Shown in pieces: positions 33,243 through 40,485 of a stretch of 40,485 nt of DNA. A model generated the notes under the pieces. The model was given only the letters and a program-made list of their open reading frames with translations, had not been told where the DNA came from and made no database searches. Each line of letters opens with the position of its first letter. Positions within the stretch are counted from its first letter, which is position 1. The stretch spans positions 1 through 40,485 of the forward strand of contig NZ_AQXL01000107.1 in NCBI RefSeq assembly GCF_000376225.1. Reading direction: 5' to 3'. A program made the position numbers and the translations under genes. This stretch comes from Effusibacillus pohliae DSM 22757 (GTDB lineage Bacteria; Bacillota; Bacilli; Tumebacillales; Effusibacillaceae).

Positions 33243-33263
33243 GCCCATCATTTTTGAGTTGTC

Positions 33264-33339
<76 letters not shown>

Positions 33340-33358
33340 GATTGCAAACGTCTCCTTG

Positions 33359-33387
33359 ATCATACTGGAGACGCCGCAGGATGTCAA
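33359..33387 (-). promoter_or_regulatory. Promoter of tRNA-Phe
   Basis: Minus strand: TTGACA (33382-33387), a 17-base spacer, TATGAT (33359-33364), 19 bases before the tRNA 5' end. It overlaps the 3' flank of the small membrane protein gene. Confidence 0.85.
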
Positions 33388-33398
33388 TCGGTTTGCCG

Positions 33399-33569
33399 CT
33401 AGAAGATCCAGACAAAGACGGATACGCATGCGGCGTAAAAAAAGGCGGCCGCCGGAATCCACAACGTATGCAGGGAAGGGTTGGGTTCCCTCCGCCATTT
33501 TGCAATCCCATAGCGAATACAACCGTACGCCAGCAACAAAATGCTGATCGTGAGCACTGTTTCATACAT
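33399..33569 (-). CDS. 56-residue two-helix membrane protein
   Basis: ATG at 33569 behind GGAGGAAAGCTGCT, 56 codons to TAG at 33399-33401. Two hydrophobic helices, ETVLTISILLLAYGCIRYGI and IPAAAFFYAACVSVFVWIF, are joined by a basic loop (KWRREPNPSLH). It is the last gene of the leftward coiled-coil operon, 80 bases after the last coiled-coil gene. No family recognised; a hairpin of helices this small could be an accessory or holin-like peptide. Confidence 0.72.
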   Translation of the reverse strand: MYETVLTISILLLAYGCIRYGIAKWRREPNPSLHTLWIPAAAFFYAACVSVFVWIF

Positions 33570-33649
33570 AGCAGCTTTCCTCCTTTCGGGAGAAACGGTG
33601 TGTGTTTCGTTCCATTTGTGCTAGGTCGCGGGCATATGCGAACCCCTTA

Positions 33650-34177
33650 TTACGGAAGCAGCCGGAGCGGATACAGTTTGTCGTTCAGTTCCTTCAGTTT
33701 TGCGATCGATTGTTGCGTCAACCGGTTCAGCTGCATGACCTGGCCGGCTTCCTGCCCGCTTTGCCCGGCAGAGACGTTGCTCGCCTGCAGAATGCCGGAA
33801 TTCACCTGGCTCATGCTGAACAAGGCGCCGCTTGCCGATTGCGTCACCTGATTTAACGAATCGAGTCCCGCGATGATCGCTTGCTCACTATTGCCGATCG
33901 ACCGCAGTCTGTCGTTCATCCCGGCCAAATTATTGACTATCTGCTCCTGTTGCTGTTCAATGTCGCTCAACGCATTGCTGGTTTCGTACAACGGCTGCAA
34001 CGTGTCGGATGTTTCTTGCACCAAACGCCCGGTTGTCACAATCGACTGGTTGATCACATCCATCGCCTTGTTGATCTTCGCTTGCATGGCGGCCTGTTGC
34101 AGCAGGCTGTAGCCGAACGTACCGCCGCCCGCTGTCCCCAACAAAATCAAGCCGATCGTGACCCATTTTCCCATCAT
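33650..34177 (-). CDS. Membrane-anchored coiled-coil protein 5 of the array
   Basis: 175 residues from the ATG at 34177 (site GGGGAGGGGAAGTC; a second ATG follows at once). One N-terminal helix (WVTIGLILLGTAGGGTFGYSL), then a Gln/Ser/Asn-rich helical domain to the end with heptad-like Leu/Ile spacing (NALSDIEQQQEQIVNNL, NSEQAIIAGLDSLNQV). The few basic residues at the N-terminus suggest that the bulk lies outside the membrane, or that the chain is a long extracytoplasmic coiled coil. It is unrelated in detailed sequence to its four neighbours but has the same plan. No enzymatic motif seen. Confidence 0.85.
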   Translation of the reverse strand: MMGKWVTIGLILLGTAGGGTFGYSLLQQAAMQAKINKAMDVINQSIVTTGRLVQETSDTLQPLYETSNALSDIEQQQEQIVNNLAGMNDRLRSIGNSEQAIIAGLDSLNQVTQSASGALFSMSQVNSGILQASNVSAGQSGQEAGQVMQLNRLTQQSIAKLKELNDKLYPLRLLP

Positions 34178-34222
34178 GACTTCCCCTCCCCGTCTTGTGC
34201 TTTGGCCACCCGGCCGAATGTC

Positions 34223-34951
34223 CTACAGCAAACTGCGTAGCGGATCAATTACGGAAGGTGTCTGTTGCGTCTGCCCGCCGCGCAGCAAGTGTTCGATCAC
34301 TGATGGTGGCTGTTGCTGCTGCAAACCACGGAGCACGTCATTGATTACGGTGGAAGGCTGCCGCAAAAGGTCCTTCAGTTTGCCAAACAGCCTGAACGCA
34401 TCCTGCGATCTTTGCAGTTCCGCCAACAGTCGGTCCATTTGATCGTTCAGCGTTCTTGATTCGCGGCTGCTGACTTGCAACGAACCGGCTACTTTCTGCA
34501 GGATTTCCGCATTCTGCGCCACATCTTGCGTCAGTTGCCGCACCTGGCTGTCCACCTTGTTCGTCCATGTAACGCTGGTTTGCTCCCGCTGCAAAATTTG
34601 TTCCATCAAGCTGACACCTTCGGCCGTCAACTGCTGTTGGGTTTTCAGTTCGATGATCAGGTTTTTGCCGGTTTCCGTCTGTTTTTGCAAAATCGCTTCT
34701 TGCTGATTGAGCTGGCCCAGTTTTGCCTCCACCTTTTGCACCTGTTGATGCAATGATTTCGTGTTGTCAAGCATCTGGTTGGTGGTGCCGCTGAGTTCAT
34801 GAATCATTCCAAGCAGGTCACCCGATTGTACAAATGGCAGTTTCGGGGCGGCCGACGCCACCAGTCCGGCGATCCCGGATGCCAGCAGCAATCCGGCCAG
34901 GCTGATCCACGCCCACCGCGGAACCTGATTCACCTGCAGTTTTGGAATCAT
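34223..34951 (-). CDS. Membrane-anchored coiled-coil protein 4 with C-terminal short repeats
   Basis: 242 residues. The ATG at 34951 shares one base with the stop codon of the upstream gene (TGATG), behind GGGGGGGCAACTG. One helix (WAWISLAGLLLASGIAGLVA), then a long coiled coil (SLHQQVQKVEAKLGQLNQQE, QEAILQKQTETGKNLI). The C-terminus holds three imperfect copies of a P-S-x-V/I-I unit: PSTVINDVLRG, PSVIEHLLRG, PSVIDPLRSL, about 16 residues apart with Gln-rich linkers. Such repeats look like a binding peptide or an anchor. Function unknown. Confidence 0.85.
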   Translation of the reverse strand: MIPKLQVNQVPRWAWISLAGLLLASGIAGLVASAAPKLPFVQSGDLLGMIHELSGTTNQMLDNTKSLHQQVQKVEAKLGQLNQQEAILQKQTETGKNLIIELKTQQQLTAEGVSLMEQILQREQTSVTWTNKVDSQVRQLTQDVAQNAEILQKVAGSLQVSSRESRTLNDQMDRLLAELQRSQDAFRLFGKLKDLLRQPSTVINDVLRGLQQQQPPSVIEHLLRGGQTQQTPSVIDPLRSLL

Positions 34952-35493
34952 CAGTTGCCCCCCCATCTTGGCAAAATTGCCGTTTTCCGGTTCATCTCGT
35001 CGAGGTTCTGGTTGATCCGCTGCTGGTCCTGCATCATTTGATTCAAATTGGCGATCACTTGCCCGTTTGCTAGCGAAATCTTTTGCAAAAAATCGAGCAG
35101 CGCGCGGGCGGTCGCTTCTGTTGTTTGAATCTGACTGACCGATTGCTGCGTCGATTGGCCGATCGTTTGCACCGACTGGTTAATGCCGGCAACCGTCTGG
35201 TCAAGCGTCACCAGCCCTAGATGCATGTCGTGGGTGGCTGATTGCAGCTGTTTGACTGTGCCCGCCATGTGGAGGGTTGTGTCTTTTAACTCGGTCAGAC
35301 CATTGAGTCCGCTTTTCATGGAGTCGGACAGTTGTTGCGCCTCCACGACCTGGGCGCGCAGCTTCTCCGATTTGACCGCAATGTCCCGCTGCACACCCAT
35401 CTGCACCAGGCCGTTCACGCCAAGTCCCAGCAAACACAAGACGGTGATCAATTTCGGAATGGAAAGCGCTTGCAGCCAGTCTTTCGGATTCAT
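34951..35493 (-). CDS. Membrane-anchored coiled-coil protein 3 of the array
   Basis: 180 residues. The start at 35493 overlaps the previous gene by four bases (ATGA) behind GGGGGTGTCACC, so the two are coupled. One helix (IPKLITVLCLLGLGVNGLVQ), then a helical region with repeated Thr/Gln/Ser-rich heptads (LNGLTELKDTTLHMAGTV, GINQSVQTIGQSTQQSV). Resembles the helical rods of chemoreceptors but lacks the conserved signalling hairpin. Same anchor-plus-coil plan as its neighbours. Confidence 0.85.
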   Translation of the reverse strand: MNPKDWLQALSIPKLITVLCLLGLGVNGLVQMGVQRDIAVKSEKLRAQVVEAQQLSDSMKSGLNGLTELKDTTLHMAGTVKQLQSATHDMHLGLVTLDQTVAGINQSVQTIGQSTQQSVSQIQTTEATARALLDFLQKISLANGQVIANLNQMMQDQQRINQNLDEMNRKTAILPRWGGN

Positions 35494-35999
35494 GGTGACA
35501 CCCCCGGCGTTTTTTGGTTCATTTGCTCGGTGTACTGCTTCATCTTTTGCAGATTGGCCCGGTCTTGCTCAGTCAGCTGCTGGAGCCGCTGGAGCGATCG
35601 GAAGAGTTGTTCAGTCGCCTGTTTGAGTTGCTCCATACCGCTCGTGATCGACTGCAGCGATTGGTTGCTTTGACTGCCCGATGCAATCATATTTTGATTT
35701 AGCTGCAGCGTGTCGGCGTTCAACTGATTGATCAGTTGGATGTTGGAGCGGATCGCCTGCGTCACCTGCAACGACGACCCCAGTTGCTGATTCATCTGTT
35801 TGGTGGTGGCGATCACTTGGCCAAGCGACTCGTTTTTCTCGATGATCGCCTTCTGCACGGAGATCAGCCGGGATGTGGAATCGAGGCTCGTGTTGAGGCC
35901 CGAGTCAATTTTTCCAAGGTAGTAGGTGGTCACCATCGTTTGCACCAGCAAACCGACCACCGCGGTCATTCCCAAGTAACCCAACGCTTTCAAAATCAT
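35490..35999 (-). CDS. Membrane-anchored coiled-coil protein 2 of the array
   Basis: 169 residues. The ATG at 35999 is behind GGAGGGGAAAAGCG; the longer upstream frame lacks a site. N-terminal helix (LGYLGMTAVVGLLVQTMV), then a coiled coil with strong Leu/Ile spacing (QLIQ-type QAIRSNIQLINQLNADTLQ, MEQLKQATEQLFRSLQRLQQ). The C-terminus is Gln/Thr-rich and ends PGVSP. Its stop overlaps the next gene start. Confidence 0.85.
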   Translation of the reverse strand: MILKALGYLGMTAVVGLLVQTMVTTYYLGKIDSGLNTSLDSTSRLISVQKAIIEKNESLGQVIATTKQMNQQLGSSLQVTQAIRSNIQLINQLNADTLQLNQNMIASGSQSNQSLQSITSGMEQLKQATEQLFRSLQRLQQLTEQDRANLQKMKQYTEQMNQKTPGVSP

Positions 36000-36018
36000 C
36001 GCTTTTCCCCTCCGTGCG

Positions 36019-36546
36019 TTAAGGCATGTTCGATGCAACCTGGCCGCTCGCTTGTGTGGCGCGGTCCAGTTTGCCGGCAATGCTGCCGTTTACATCGGCC
36101 ACCTCTTGCGCCAGCCGGCTCAACGAGTTGGCGGTCTCCAGCAGCTTTTGCACAGAACCGAATTGGCTGGCGGATGCCTGCTGAACATCACGCAGATCGG
36201 TTGCGAGGATGCCGGCCAAGCGGTTCAAGCTCGAACTCAGCTCGACTTGTTTGCTGCTCAGCCGGTTCAAGTCTGCCAGGGACGCGTCCTGCTCTGACAT
36301 CCCTTGTTGCAGCGTCAGCAGGCCGTTATGAATGCGGGCGGTCGTATCCGACTGCCGATTGATGTTCTCCATGTCTTTCAGGATCTTGTCGTTGACGCTG
36401 TTGATCCCTTCGTTGTTGGCGTTGATATGGCGAATCATCCCAAGGACGTCCAGTTTTTCCGGAATATGCAGATGGGGCACCGGCGCCCACGCCACGACGG
36501 CGAACGGGATGCCAAATGCGAGGATCGCTCGCGTGTAATAGTTCAT
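36019..36546 (-). CDS. Membrane-anchored coiled-coil protein 1 of the array
   Basis: 175 residues. The ATG at 36546 follows GGAGGGAAGAGC, 11 bases after the acyl-CoA synthetase stop. A short N-terminal helix (AILAFGIPFAVVAWAP) precedes a Pro-containing linker (PHLHIPEKLDVLG) and a coiled coil (GLLTLQQGMSEQDASLADL, FGSVQKLLETANSLSRLAQ). Could be anchored or exported by an uncleaved leader. First of five consecutive coiled-coil genes. Confidence 0.85.
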   Translation of the reverse strand: MNYYTRAILAFGIPFAVVAWAPVPHLHIPEKLDVLGMIRHINANNEGINSVNDKILKDMENINRQSDTTARIHNGLLTLQQGMSEQDASLADLNRLSSKQVELSSSLNRLAGILATDLRDVQQASASQFGSVQKLLETANSLSRLAQEVADVNGSIAGKLDRATQASGQVASNMP

Positions 36547-36557
36547 GCTCTTCCCTC

Positions 36558-38408
36558 CTATCTCACCCACAACCGGACCAGGATACCGAAGAGAATGCCG
36601 GCTGCCGCATAGGGCCAGATCGGTCGTTTGCGTCCCTGTTCGGTCGCCTGCGGCTGGCCGGCTGCCGGAAGCGGTTGGCCCGTTGTTTGAACCGATTCAT
36701 CCGTTTGGTCAAAAATCGGCAGGTATTCTTCGCCCGCATACATCGACTCGATCTGCGGTCCGTATTTTTGCAGGATCACCTTGTTGCGGACTTTCAGCGT
36801 GGGCGTCAAATCCCCCGCTTCCATGCTCAGTTCGTTCGCCAGCAGGACTGCACGTTTCGGCCGTTCGAAATCGGCAAACTTCTCGGCGGCGCGCATCACT
36901 TCCTGCCGGATAAGCGATCGGACCGGCTCCGACTGCAGCCACACGTGCCGGTCATCGCCCAGATTGTGCTCGGCGGCGATCGGAGCCAGCGCGGCAAAAT
37001 CGGGCACCAGGAGGCAGGCCACATAAGTTCGCCGGTCGCCGATCAGCACCGCCTCGGCGATGTACGGGCTCAACGTGATGCTGTTCTCGATCGGCCACGG
37101 GGCAACATTTTTGCCGGTGGCAAGCACCAGAATGTTTTTCTTGCGGTCGACGATCTTCACATAACCATCTTCGATTTCCGCAATGTCGCCCGTGCGCAGC
37201 CAGCCGTCTTCCGTGAACGTATTGGCTGTCTCGTCCGGCGCTTTGTAGTAGCCTTGCATGACGTTCGGGCCTTTCACCTGCAGTTCCCCGTCGTCCGCCA
37301 GCCGGATCTGCACGCCGGGAATCGGTTTGCCGACCGTGCCCGGCCGCGCCTCGTTGTAGCGATTGGCGCAAATCACCGGCGCCGTCTCGGTCATCCCGTA
37401 TCCTTCATAGACAGGCAGGCCGGCCTGATGGAAAAATTCCGCAATATCGGCAGCCAATCCGGCTCCGCCCGAGATGATGTAGCGGATGCGTCCGCCGAAG
37501 CCGGCCCGTAATTTTCGCCGGATCAACCAACCGACCGGTAGAACCACCCGCAAAAATCGCGGAATTTTGTTCGTCCGCTGCTGAATGCCGGCGTACACTT
37601 TTTCAAGCAGACGCGGTACGGTGGTGAACACGGTCGGCCGCACCTCGCGCAGGTTCTGCTGGATTTTTTCGATGCCTTCCGCGTAGGCGATGGCCGCTCC
37701 GCACGACAAAACGGCGTACTGTCCGACCGTTCGTTCAAAAATATGCGACAAAGGAAGAAACGATAAGGTGACATCGGTCGGTTCGACAGGCAGGCAGGTC
37801 AAACTGGCTTGGATATTGGAAACAATGTTTGCGTGGGTGAGCATGACGCCTTTTGGCGTGCCGGACGTGCCGGATGTATGGACGATCGTGGCGAGCTGGT
37901 CGTCTTCGATGGAGGAAATGTCGGGCAACTGCAGCGACGGCAACCGTTCCTTTCCGATCGCGCGAATGTCCGCAAACGTCAGGATCTGTCGGCCGCAGTC
38001 CACCGGATCCCCGAAAAATTGCACCGCCAGCTTGAGATGGGACGGCCAGCGGGCGTCCACTTTTTGCAGTTGGGCGGCGTCTTCCGCCATCAGGCAACTG
38101 ACATCCGCATTTCGCAAAATGAACTCCACTTGCTCGGCCGGCAGGGTCGGATAGATCGGCACGACAACCGCCCCAAGCGACAAAATCGCGTAATCGCTGA
38201 TCGCCCACTGCGGACAATTGGTGGACAAAATGGCGACCTTGTCGCCCGGCTGCACGCCGCATGCCAGCAAGCCGGCCGCAACCTCCCGGATCGCGTCCCA
38301 AAATTCCCCGTACGTGATCGACTGATAGCGCTTTCCCTGCTTGTAGAGAAGACACGGCCGGTCAGCGTGATTATTTACTGACTTGCGCAACAATTCGAGA
38401 AGATTCAT
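36558..38408 (-). CDS. AMP-dependent long-chain acyl-CoA synthetase with C-terminal membrane anchor
   Basis: 616 residues. Adenylate-forming signature: P-loop-like HTSGTSGTPKGVMLTH, FLPLSHIFERTVGQY, the acyl-binding turn YGMTETAPV, GWLRTGDIAEIEDGYVKIVDRKK with the hinge, and the catalytic Lys region LTPTLKVRNKVI. Closest in layout to FadD15/AcsL-type long-chain ligases, which make acyl-CoA from fatty acid, ATP and CoA. The ATG at 38408 is behind AAAGGGGAG; GTG at 38414 is an alternative. Unusual tail: a Pro/Gln-rich linker (GQPLPAAGQPQATEQG) then a predicted transmembrane helix WPYAAAGILFGILVRLW. It heads the coiled-coil array operon. Confidence 0.93.
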   Translation of the reverse strand: MNLLELLRKSVNNHADRPCLLYKQGKRYQSITYGEFWDAIREVAAGLLACGVQPGDKVAILSTNCPQWAISDYAILSLGAVVVPIYPTLPAEQVEFILRNADVSCLMAEDAAQLQKVDARWPSHLKLAVQFFGDPVDCGRQILTFADIRAIGKERLPSLQLPDISSIEDDQLATIVHTSGTSGTPKGVMLTHANIVSNIQASLTCLPVEPTDVTLSFLPLSHIFERTVGQYAVLSCGAAIAYAEGIEKIQQNLREVRPTVFTTVPRLLEKVYAGIQQRTNKIPRFLRVVLPVGWLIRRKLRAGFGGRIRYIISGGAGLAADIAEFFHQAGLPVYEGYGMTETAPVICANRYNEARPGTVGKPIPGVQIRLADDGELQVKGPNVMQGYYKAPDETANTFTEDGWLRTGDIAEIEDGYVKIVDRKKNILVLATGKNVAPWPIENSITLSPYIAEAVLIGDRRTYVACLLVPDFAALAPIAAEHNLGDDRHVWLQSEPVRSLIRQEVMRAAEKFADFERPKRAVLLANELSMEAGDLTPTLKVRNKVILQKYGPQIESMYAGEEYLPIFDQTDESVQTTGQPLPAAGQPQATEQGRKRPIWPYAAAGILFGILVRLWVR

Positions 38409-38437
38409 CCCCACTCGCTCCCCTTTCCCCCGAATGT

Positions 38438-38443
38438 ATTATA
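38438..38443 (-). promoter_or_regulatory. -10 element upstream of the acyl-CoA synthetase operon
   Basis: A perfect TATAAT on the minus strand at 38438-38443, 30 bases before the start codon. I see no good -35 at 17-18 bases, so the call is tentative. Confidence 0.4.
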
Positions 38444-38510
38444 GACATACGGATAGTGTCTGATTTTTTTGACTGTTGGGTTTAAAAAATATACCACAAA
38501 AAAGCACATA

Positions 38511-38541
38511 AAAAAACAGCCACCTGGCGAGCAGGCGGCTG
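38511..38541 (-). terminator. Terminator of purA
   Basis: Minus strand: CAGCCGCCTG (38532-38541), loop, CAGGTGGCTG (38517-38526), then a T run. Lies 23 bases past the purA stop. Confidence 0.92.
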
Positions 38542-38563
38542 CTTGTGGTTGGTTCGTTTCTCT

Positions 38564-39847
38564 TTAGTAGATCTCCGTCACCGGGACGGTCTGTTCGCGG
38601 TTCGGGCCGATCGAGAAGATCGCCAGCGGAACGCCCGTGACTTCGCTGATCCGTTCGATATAGGCGCGAGTGTTGGCCGGCAGTTCGTCATAGGAGCGGA
38701 CACCCGTGATATCTTCCTCCCAGCCGGGCAGCGTTTCGTAGATCGGCTCGCAGTTGGCCAGCACCTTCAGGCTGGTCGGGAACTCTGTCAGCACTTCGCC
38801 GTTGTACCGGTAGCCGGTGCAGATTTTCAGTTCCTTGAGGCCGGTCAAAATATCGAGCCGGGTGATCGCCATTCCGTCAAGCCCCGATACGCGCCGCGCG
38901 TGACGGACCACGAGCGCGTCAAACCAGCCGACGCGGCGGGGACGACCTGTCGTGGTACCGTATTCACGCCCCGTTTCCCGGATGAATTGGCCGGTTTCGT
39001 CCAGCAGTTCGGTCGGGAACGGACCATCGCCGACACGGGTGCTGTACGCTTTGACGACGCCGATCACTTTGTCGATTTTCGTCGGTCCTACGCCCGCCCC
39101 GATGCACACGCCGCCGGCCACCGGATTGGATGACGTGACGTACGGATAGGTGCCCTGGTCGATGTCGAGCATCGAAGCCTGTGCACCTTCAAACAATACG
39201 TCTTTGCCGGCGTCGATCGCTTCGTTCAGCACAACCGACGTATCGGTCACGTATGGACGGATGACTTCGGCGTACGACAGATATTCCTGATACACCTGTT
39301 CGAATTTGAACCCTTCCGCACCGTAAATTTTTTCAAAAATCCGGTTTTTCTCCGCCAGATTGCGCTGCAGCTTGGCCGCAAACTCTTCCGGATCGAGCAG
39401 GTCGACCATCCGGATGCCGATCCGCGCCGCCTTATCCATGTAAGCGGGACCGATCCCTTTGCGGGTGGTGCCGATTTTGTTGGCGCCTTTGCTTTCCTCT
39501 TCCAGCTCATCGAGTCGGATATGGTAGGGCATCACGACGTGCGCCCGGTCGGAGATGCGCAGGTTGTCAGTCGAAACGCCATTGTTTTTCAAGTATGTCA
39601 ATTCGTCAACCAACGCTTTCGGGTTGACCACCATGCCGTTGCCGATCACGCAGATTTTTTCCGGATAAAAAATCCCGGACGGAATCAGGTGCAACTTGAA
39701 TTCCTTGCCGTTGATCGAGATCGTGTGACCGGCGTTGTTGCCCCCCTGGTAGCGTGCCACAACTTCTGCTTTTTCCGCCAGAAAATCGGTAATTTTGCCT
39801 TTTCCTTCATCGCCCCACTGGGTGCCCACAACCACTAAGGTTGCCAT
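38564..39847 (-). CDS. purA: Adenylosuccinate synthetase
   Basis: 427 residues, the normal length. N-terminal GTP-binding loop [16 protein letters not shown] with catalytic Asp, NNAGHT with catalytic His, [43 protein letters not shown] split here, RPRRVGWFD and [10 protein letters not shown] near the end. Joins IMP and aspartate with GTP, the first step to AMP. The ATG at 39847 follows TGGAGGTGTTGCCGC. The gene has its own promoter, an upstream PurR box pair and a terminator, as for PurR-regulated purA in Bacillales. Confidence 0.98.
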   Translation of the reverse strand: MATLVVVGTQWGDEGKGKITDFLAEKAEVVARYQGGNNAGHTISINGKEFKLHLIPSGIFYPEKICVIGNGMVVNPKALVDELTYLKNNGVSTDNLRISDRAHVVMPYHIRLDELEEESKGANKIGTTRKGIGPAYMDKAARIGIRMVDLLDPEEFAAKLQRNLAEKNRIFEKIYGAEGFKFEQVYQEYLSYAEVIRPYVTDTSVVLNEAIDAGKDVLFEGAQASMLDIDQGTYPYVTSSNPVAGGVCIGAGVGPTKIDKVIGVVKAYSTRVGDGPFPTELLDETGQFIRETGREYGTTTGRPRRVGWFDALVVRHARRVSGLDGMAITRLDILTGLKELKICTGYRYNGEVLTEFPTSLKVLANCEPIYETLPGWEEDITGVRSYDELPANTRAYIERISEVTGVPLAIFSIGPNREQTVPVTEIY

Positions 39848-39916
39848 GCGGCAACACCTCCATATCAATACGTTCCCCGGGACATGCGGCCGCCATGCAC
39901 ACGCTGTCCCTTAGTG

Positions 39917-39945
39917 AGTGTAGCAGGAATGGGGCGAAACGTCAA
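39917..39945 (-). promoter_or_regulatory. Promoter of purA
   Basis: Minus strand: TTGACG (39940-39945), a 17-base spacer, TACACT (39917-39922). The transcript would have a leader of about 60 bases with a hairpin GGGACA/TGTCCC (39879-39910). Confidence 0.78.
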
Positions 39946-39950
39946 GATAA

Positions 39951-39993
39951 AATCCGAACGATAAAGGTGTAAGGTCGTTTTTTGTTCGGATTA
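39951..39993. promoter_or_regulatory. Pair of inverted PurBoxes (PurR operator) upstream of purA
   Basis: AATCCGAACGAT at 39951-39962 and the inverted copy TTTGTTCGGATT at 39981-39992, with CCGAAC (39954-39959) and GTTCGG (39984-39989) separated by 24 bases. The Bacillus PurR consensus is A-W-W-W-CCGAAC-W-W-T as two opposed boxes about 16-17 bases apart. The pair lies just upstream of the purA -35. Confidence 0.85.
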
Positions 39994-40116
39994 TGAACCG
40001 TCCCATGATTCATTCCACTTGCGCAGAAGCAACCGATCGTGCCAGCGGCCAAGCACAATCAGGGACAGGGTGGCAAAAATTAACACATCACGTTTTTGTT
40101 CCTCTCTTGACGCCAT
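39991..40116 (-). CDS. Possible 41-residue membrane peptide
   Basis: ATG at 40116, 41 codons to TAA at 39991-39993, with one hydrophobic helix (DVLIFATLSLIVLG) flanked by charged ends (ASREEQKR and RWHDRLLLRKWNES). The frame stays open upstream to a GTG at 40146. No convincing ribosome binding site is seen before either start, and the end touches the PurBox. The helix with correct positive-inside charge favours a real gene; the missing site argues against it. Confidence 0.4.
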   Translation of the reverse strand: MASREEQKRDVLIFATLSLIVLGRWHDRLLLRKWNESWDGS

Positions 40117-40141
40117 GATGCAAACCAGAATGCTTACCACA

Positions 40142-40173
40142 CGCACCCCCAGTTACTTGGTCTAAGGGGTGCG
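40142..40173 (-). terminator. Hairpin after the partial gene
   Basis: Perfect 8-bp stem CGCACCCC/GGGGTGCG with a 16-base loop, 8 bases after the stop of the partial gene at 40181. No T run on the minus-strand exit, so termination is weak or it serves as an mRNA stabiliser. Confidence 0.4.
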
Positions 40174-40180
40174 CCAACTG

Positions 40181-40485
40181 TTAAAACCCGATTCCGTATT
40201 CAGGAAATTTATATCGGTAAGCAGGCTTGTCATCCCGGGGAATAAAGATCCAATGGCGTGTTACTCCCTCCGGAATTCCCGCTGCTTTATACAATTGGAC
40301 CCCTTCATCGCTCCGTTTGTAGGGAGCGAATTTCGACTCTTTAAATGTTCCGCTGTACAGAAGTGTCGTTCCGTTCAGATGAACGTTGGGGGCTCCCGAG
40401 ACAATGCGGTAGATATGGTTCATAACCGGAACTCCGCCGCGCCACCAGACGGTCAGATCCGCTGCAACCGCCAACAGAACGGCCG
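40181..40485 (-). CDS. Hypothetical protein, N-terminus outside the window
   Basis: The frame is open from the right edge to TAA at 40181-40183; about 100 residues are visible. The visible part starts inside a hydrophobic helix (AVLLAVAADLTVWW), then has a polar domain with HIYRIVSGAPNVHLNG, FKESKFAPYKRSDEGVQLYK and ends PAYRYKFPEYGIGF. It looks like an exported or membrane-anchored protein of unknown family. A TTG at 40474 could serve as a start, but no ribosome binding site supports it and coding continues upstream. Confidence 0.65.
   Translation of the reverse strand, partial: AVLLAVAADLTVWWRGGVPVMNHIYRIVSGAPNVHLNGTTLLYSGTFKESKFAPYKRSDEGVQLYKAAGIPEGVTRHWIFIPRDDKPAYRYKFPEYGIGF

Noticed and set aside
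39879-39910. Leader hairpin of purA as a purine riboswitch
   Set aside because: Simple GGGACA/TGTCCC stem without the three-way junction core of purine riboswitches; PurBoxes already explain control.

Overview
The window comes from a spore-forming member of the Firmicutes, order Bacillales. It carries the essential walR-walK-walH-walI-walJ operon followed by htrA, a CxxH/CxxC protein and rlmH. It also has an alpha/beta-type small acid-soluble spore protein, a PurR-box-controlled purA and AGGAGG-type ribosome binding sites throughout. The fairly high G+C content and the protein flavour suggest Alicyclobacillaceae (Effusibacillus/Tumebacillus-like); that placement is inference.

Layout. 1-2.7 kb: a partial gene, an ArsR repressor with a short-chain dehydrogenase (SDR) under twin palindromic operators, a helical hypothetical protein and a Uma2-family nuclease. 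2.8-9.1 kb: a six-gene leftward operon for gamma-glutamylation-based amine catabolism. It encodes a hydrolase, an aldehyde dehydrogenase, a glutamine-synthetase-like ligase, an SDR, a 46-residue membrane peptide and an APC permease. It lacks the PuuB-type oxidase, and an SDR is present instead, which points to an amino-alcohol substrate. 9.1-13 kb: a decayed PH-domain gene, yfbR, trhO, a SASP gene and speE. 13-16.4 kb: an unusual three-gene operon. It encodes a TusA-like/di-iron ferritin-like fusion, an acyl-CoA-dehydrogenase-like flavoprotein without the usual catalytic Glu, and a PhnD-like binding protein without a signal peptide. 16.4-19.7 kb: a DUF72 protein, an aldo/keto reductase, an MFS transporter and an mscL gene with an in-frame internal deletion. 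20-22.9 kb: a McrB/McrC-type restriction pair wedged beside rlmH. 23-31 kb: the htrA/wal essential region. 31.2-33.1 kb: a stress-protein-like small protein and a GT39-like membrane glycosyltransferase. 33.3 kb: tRNA-Phe. 33.4-38.4 kb: an operon of a membrane-tailed acyl-CoA synthetase, five different single-pass coiled-coil proteins and a small two-helix membrane protein. 38.5-40.5 kb: purA with its promoter and PurBoxes, a tiny open frame and a partial gene.

The best candidates for undescribed biology are the acyl-CoA synthetase/coiled-coil array (33.4-38.4 kb) and the TusA-di-iron / ACAD-like / PhnD-like operon (13-16.4 kb). In both cases the architecture is read directly from the sequence and the function is unknown. 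Homology statements rest on recognition of motifs and family features; no database search was run.
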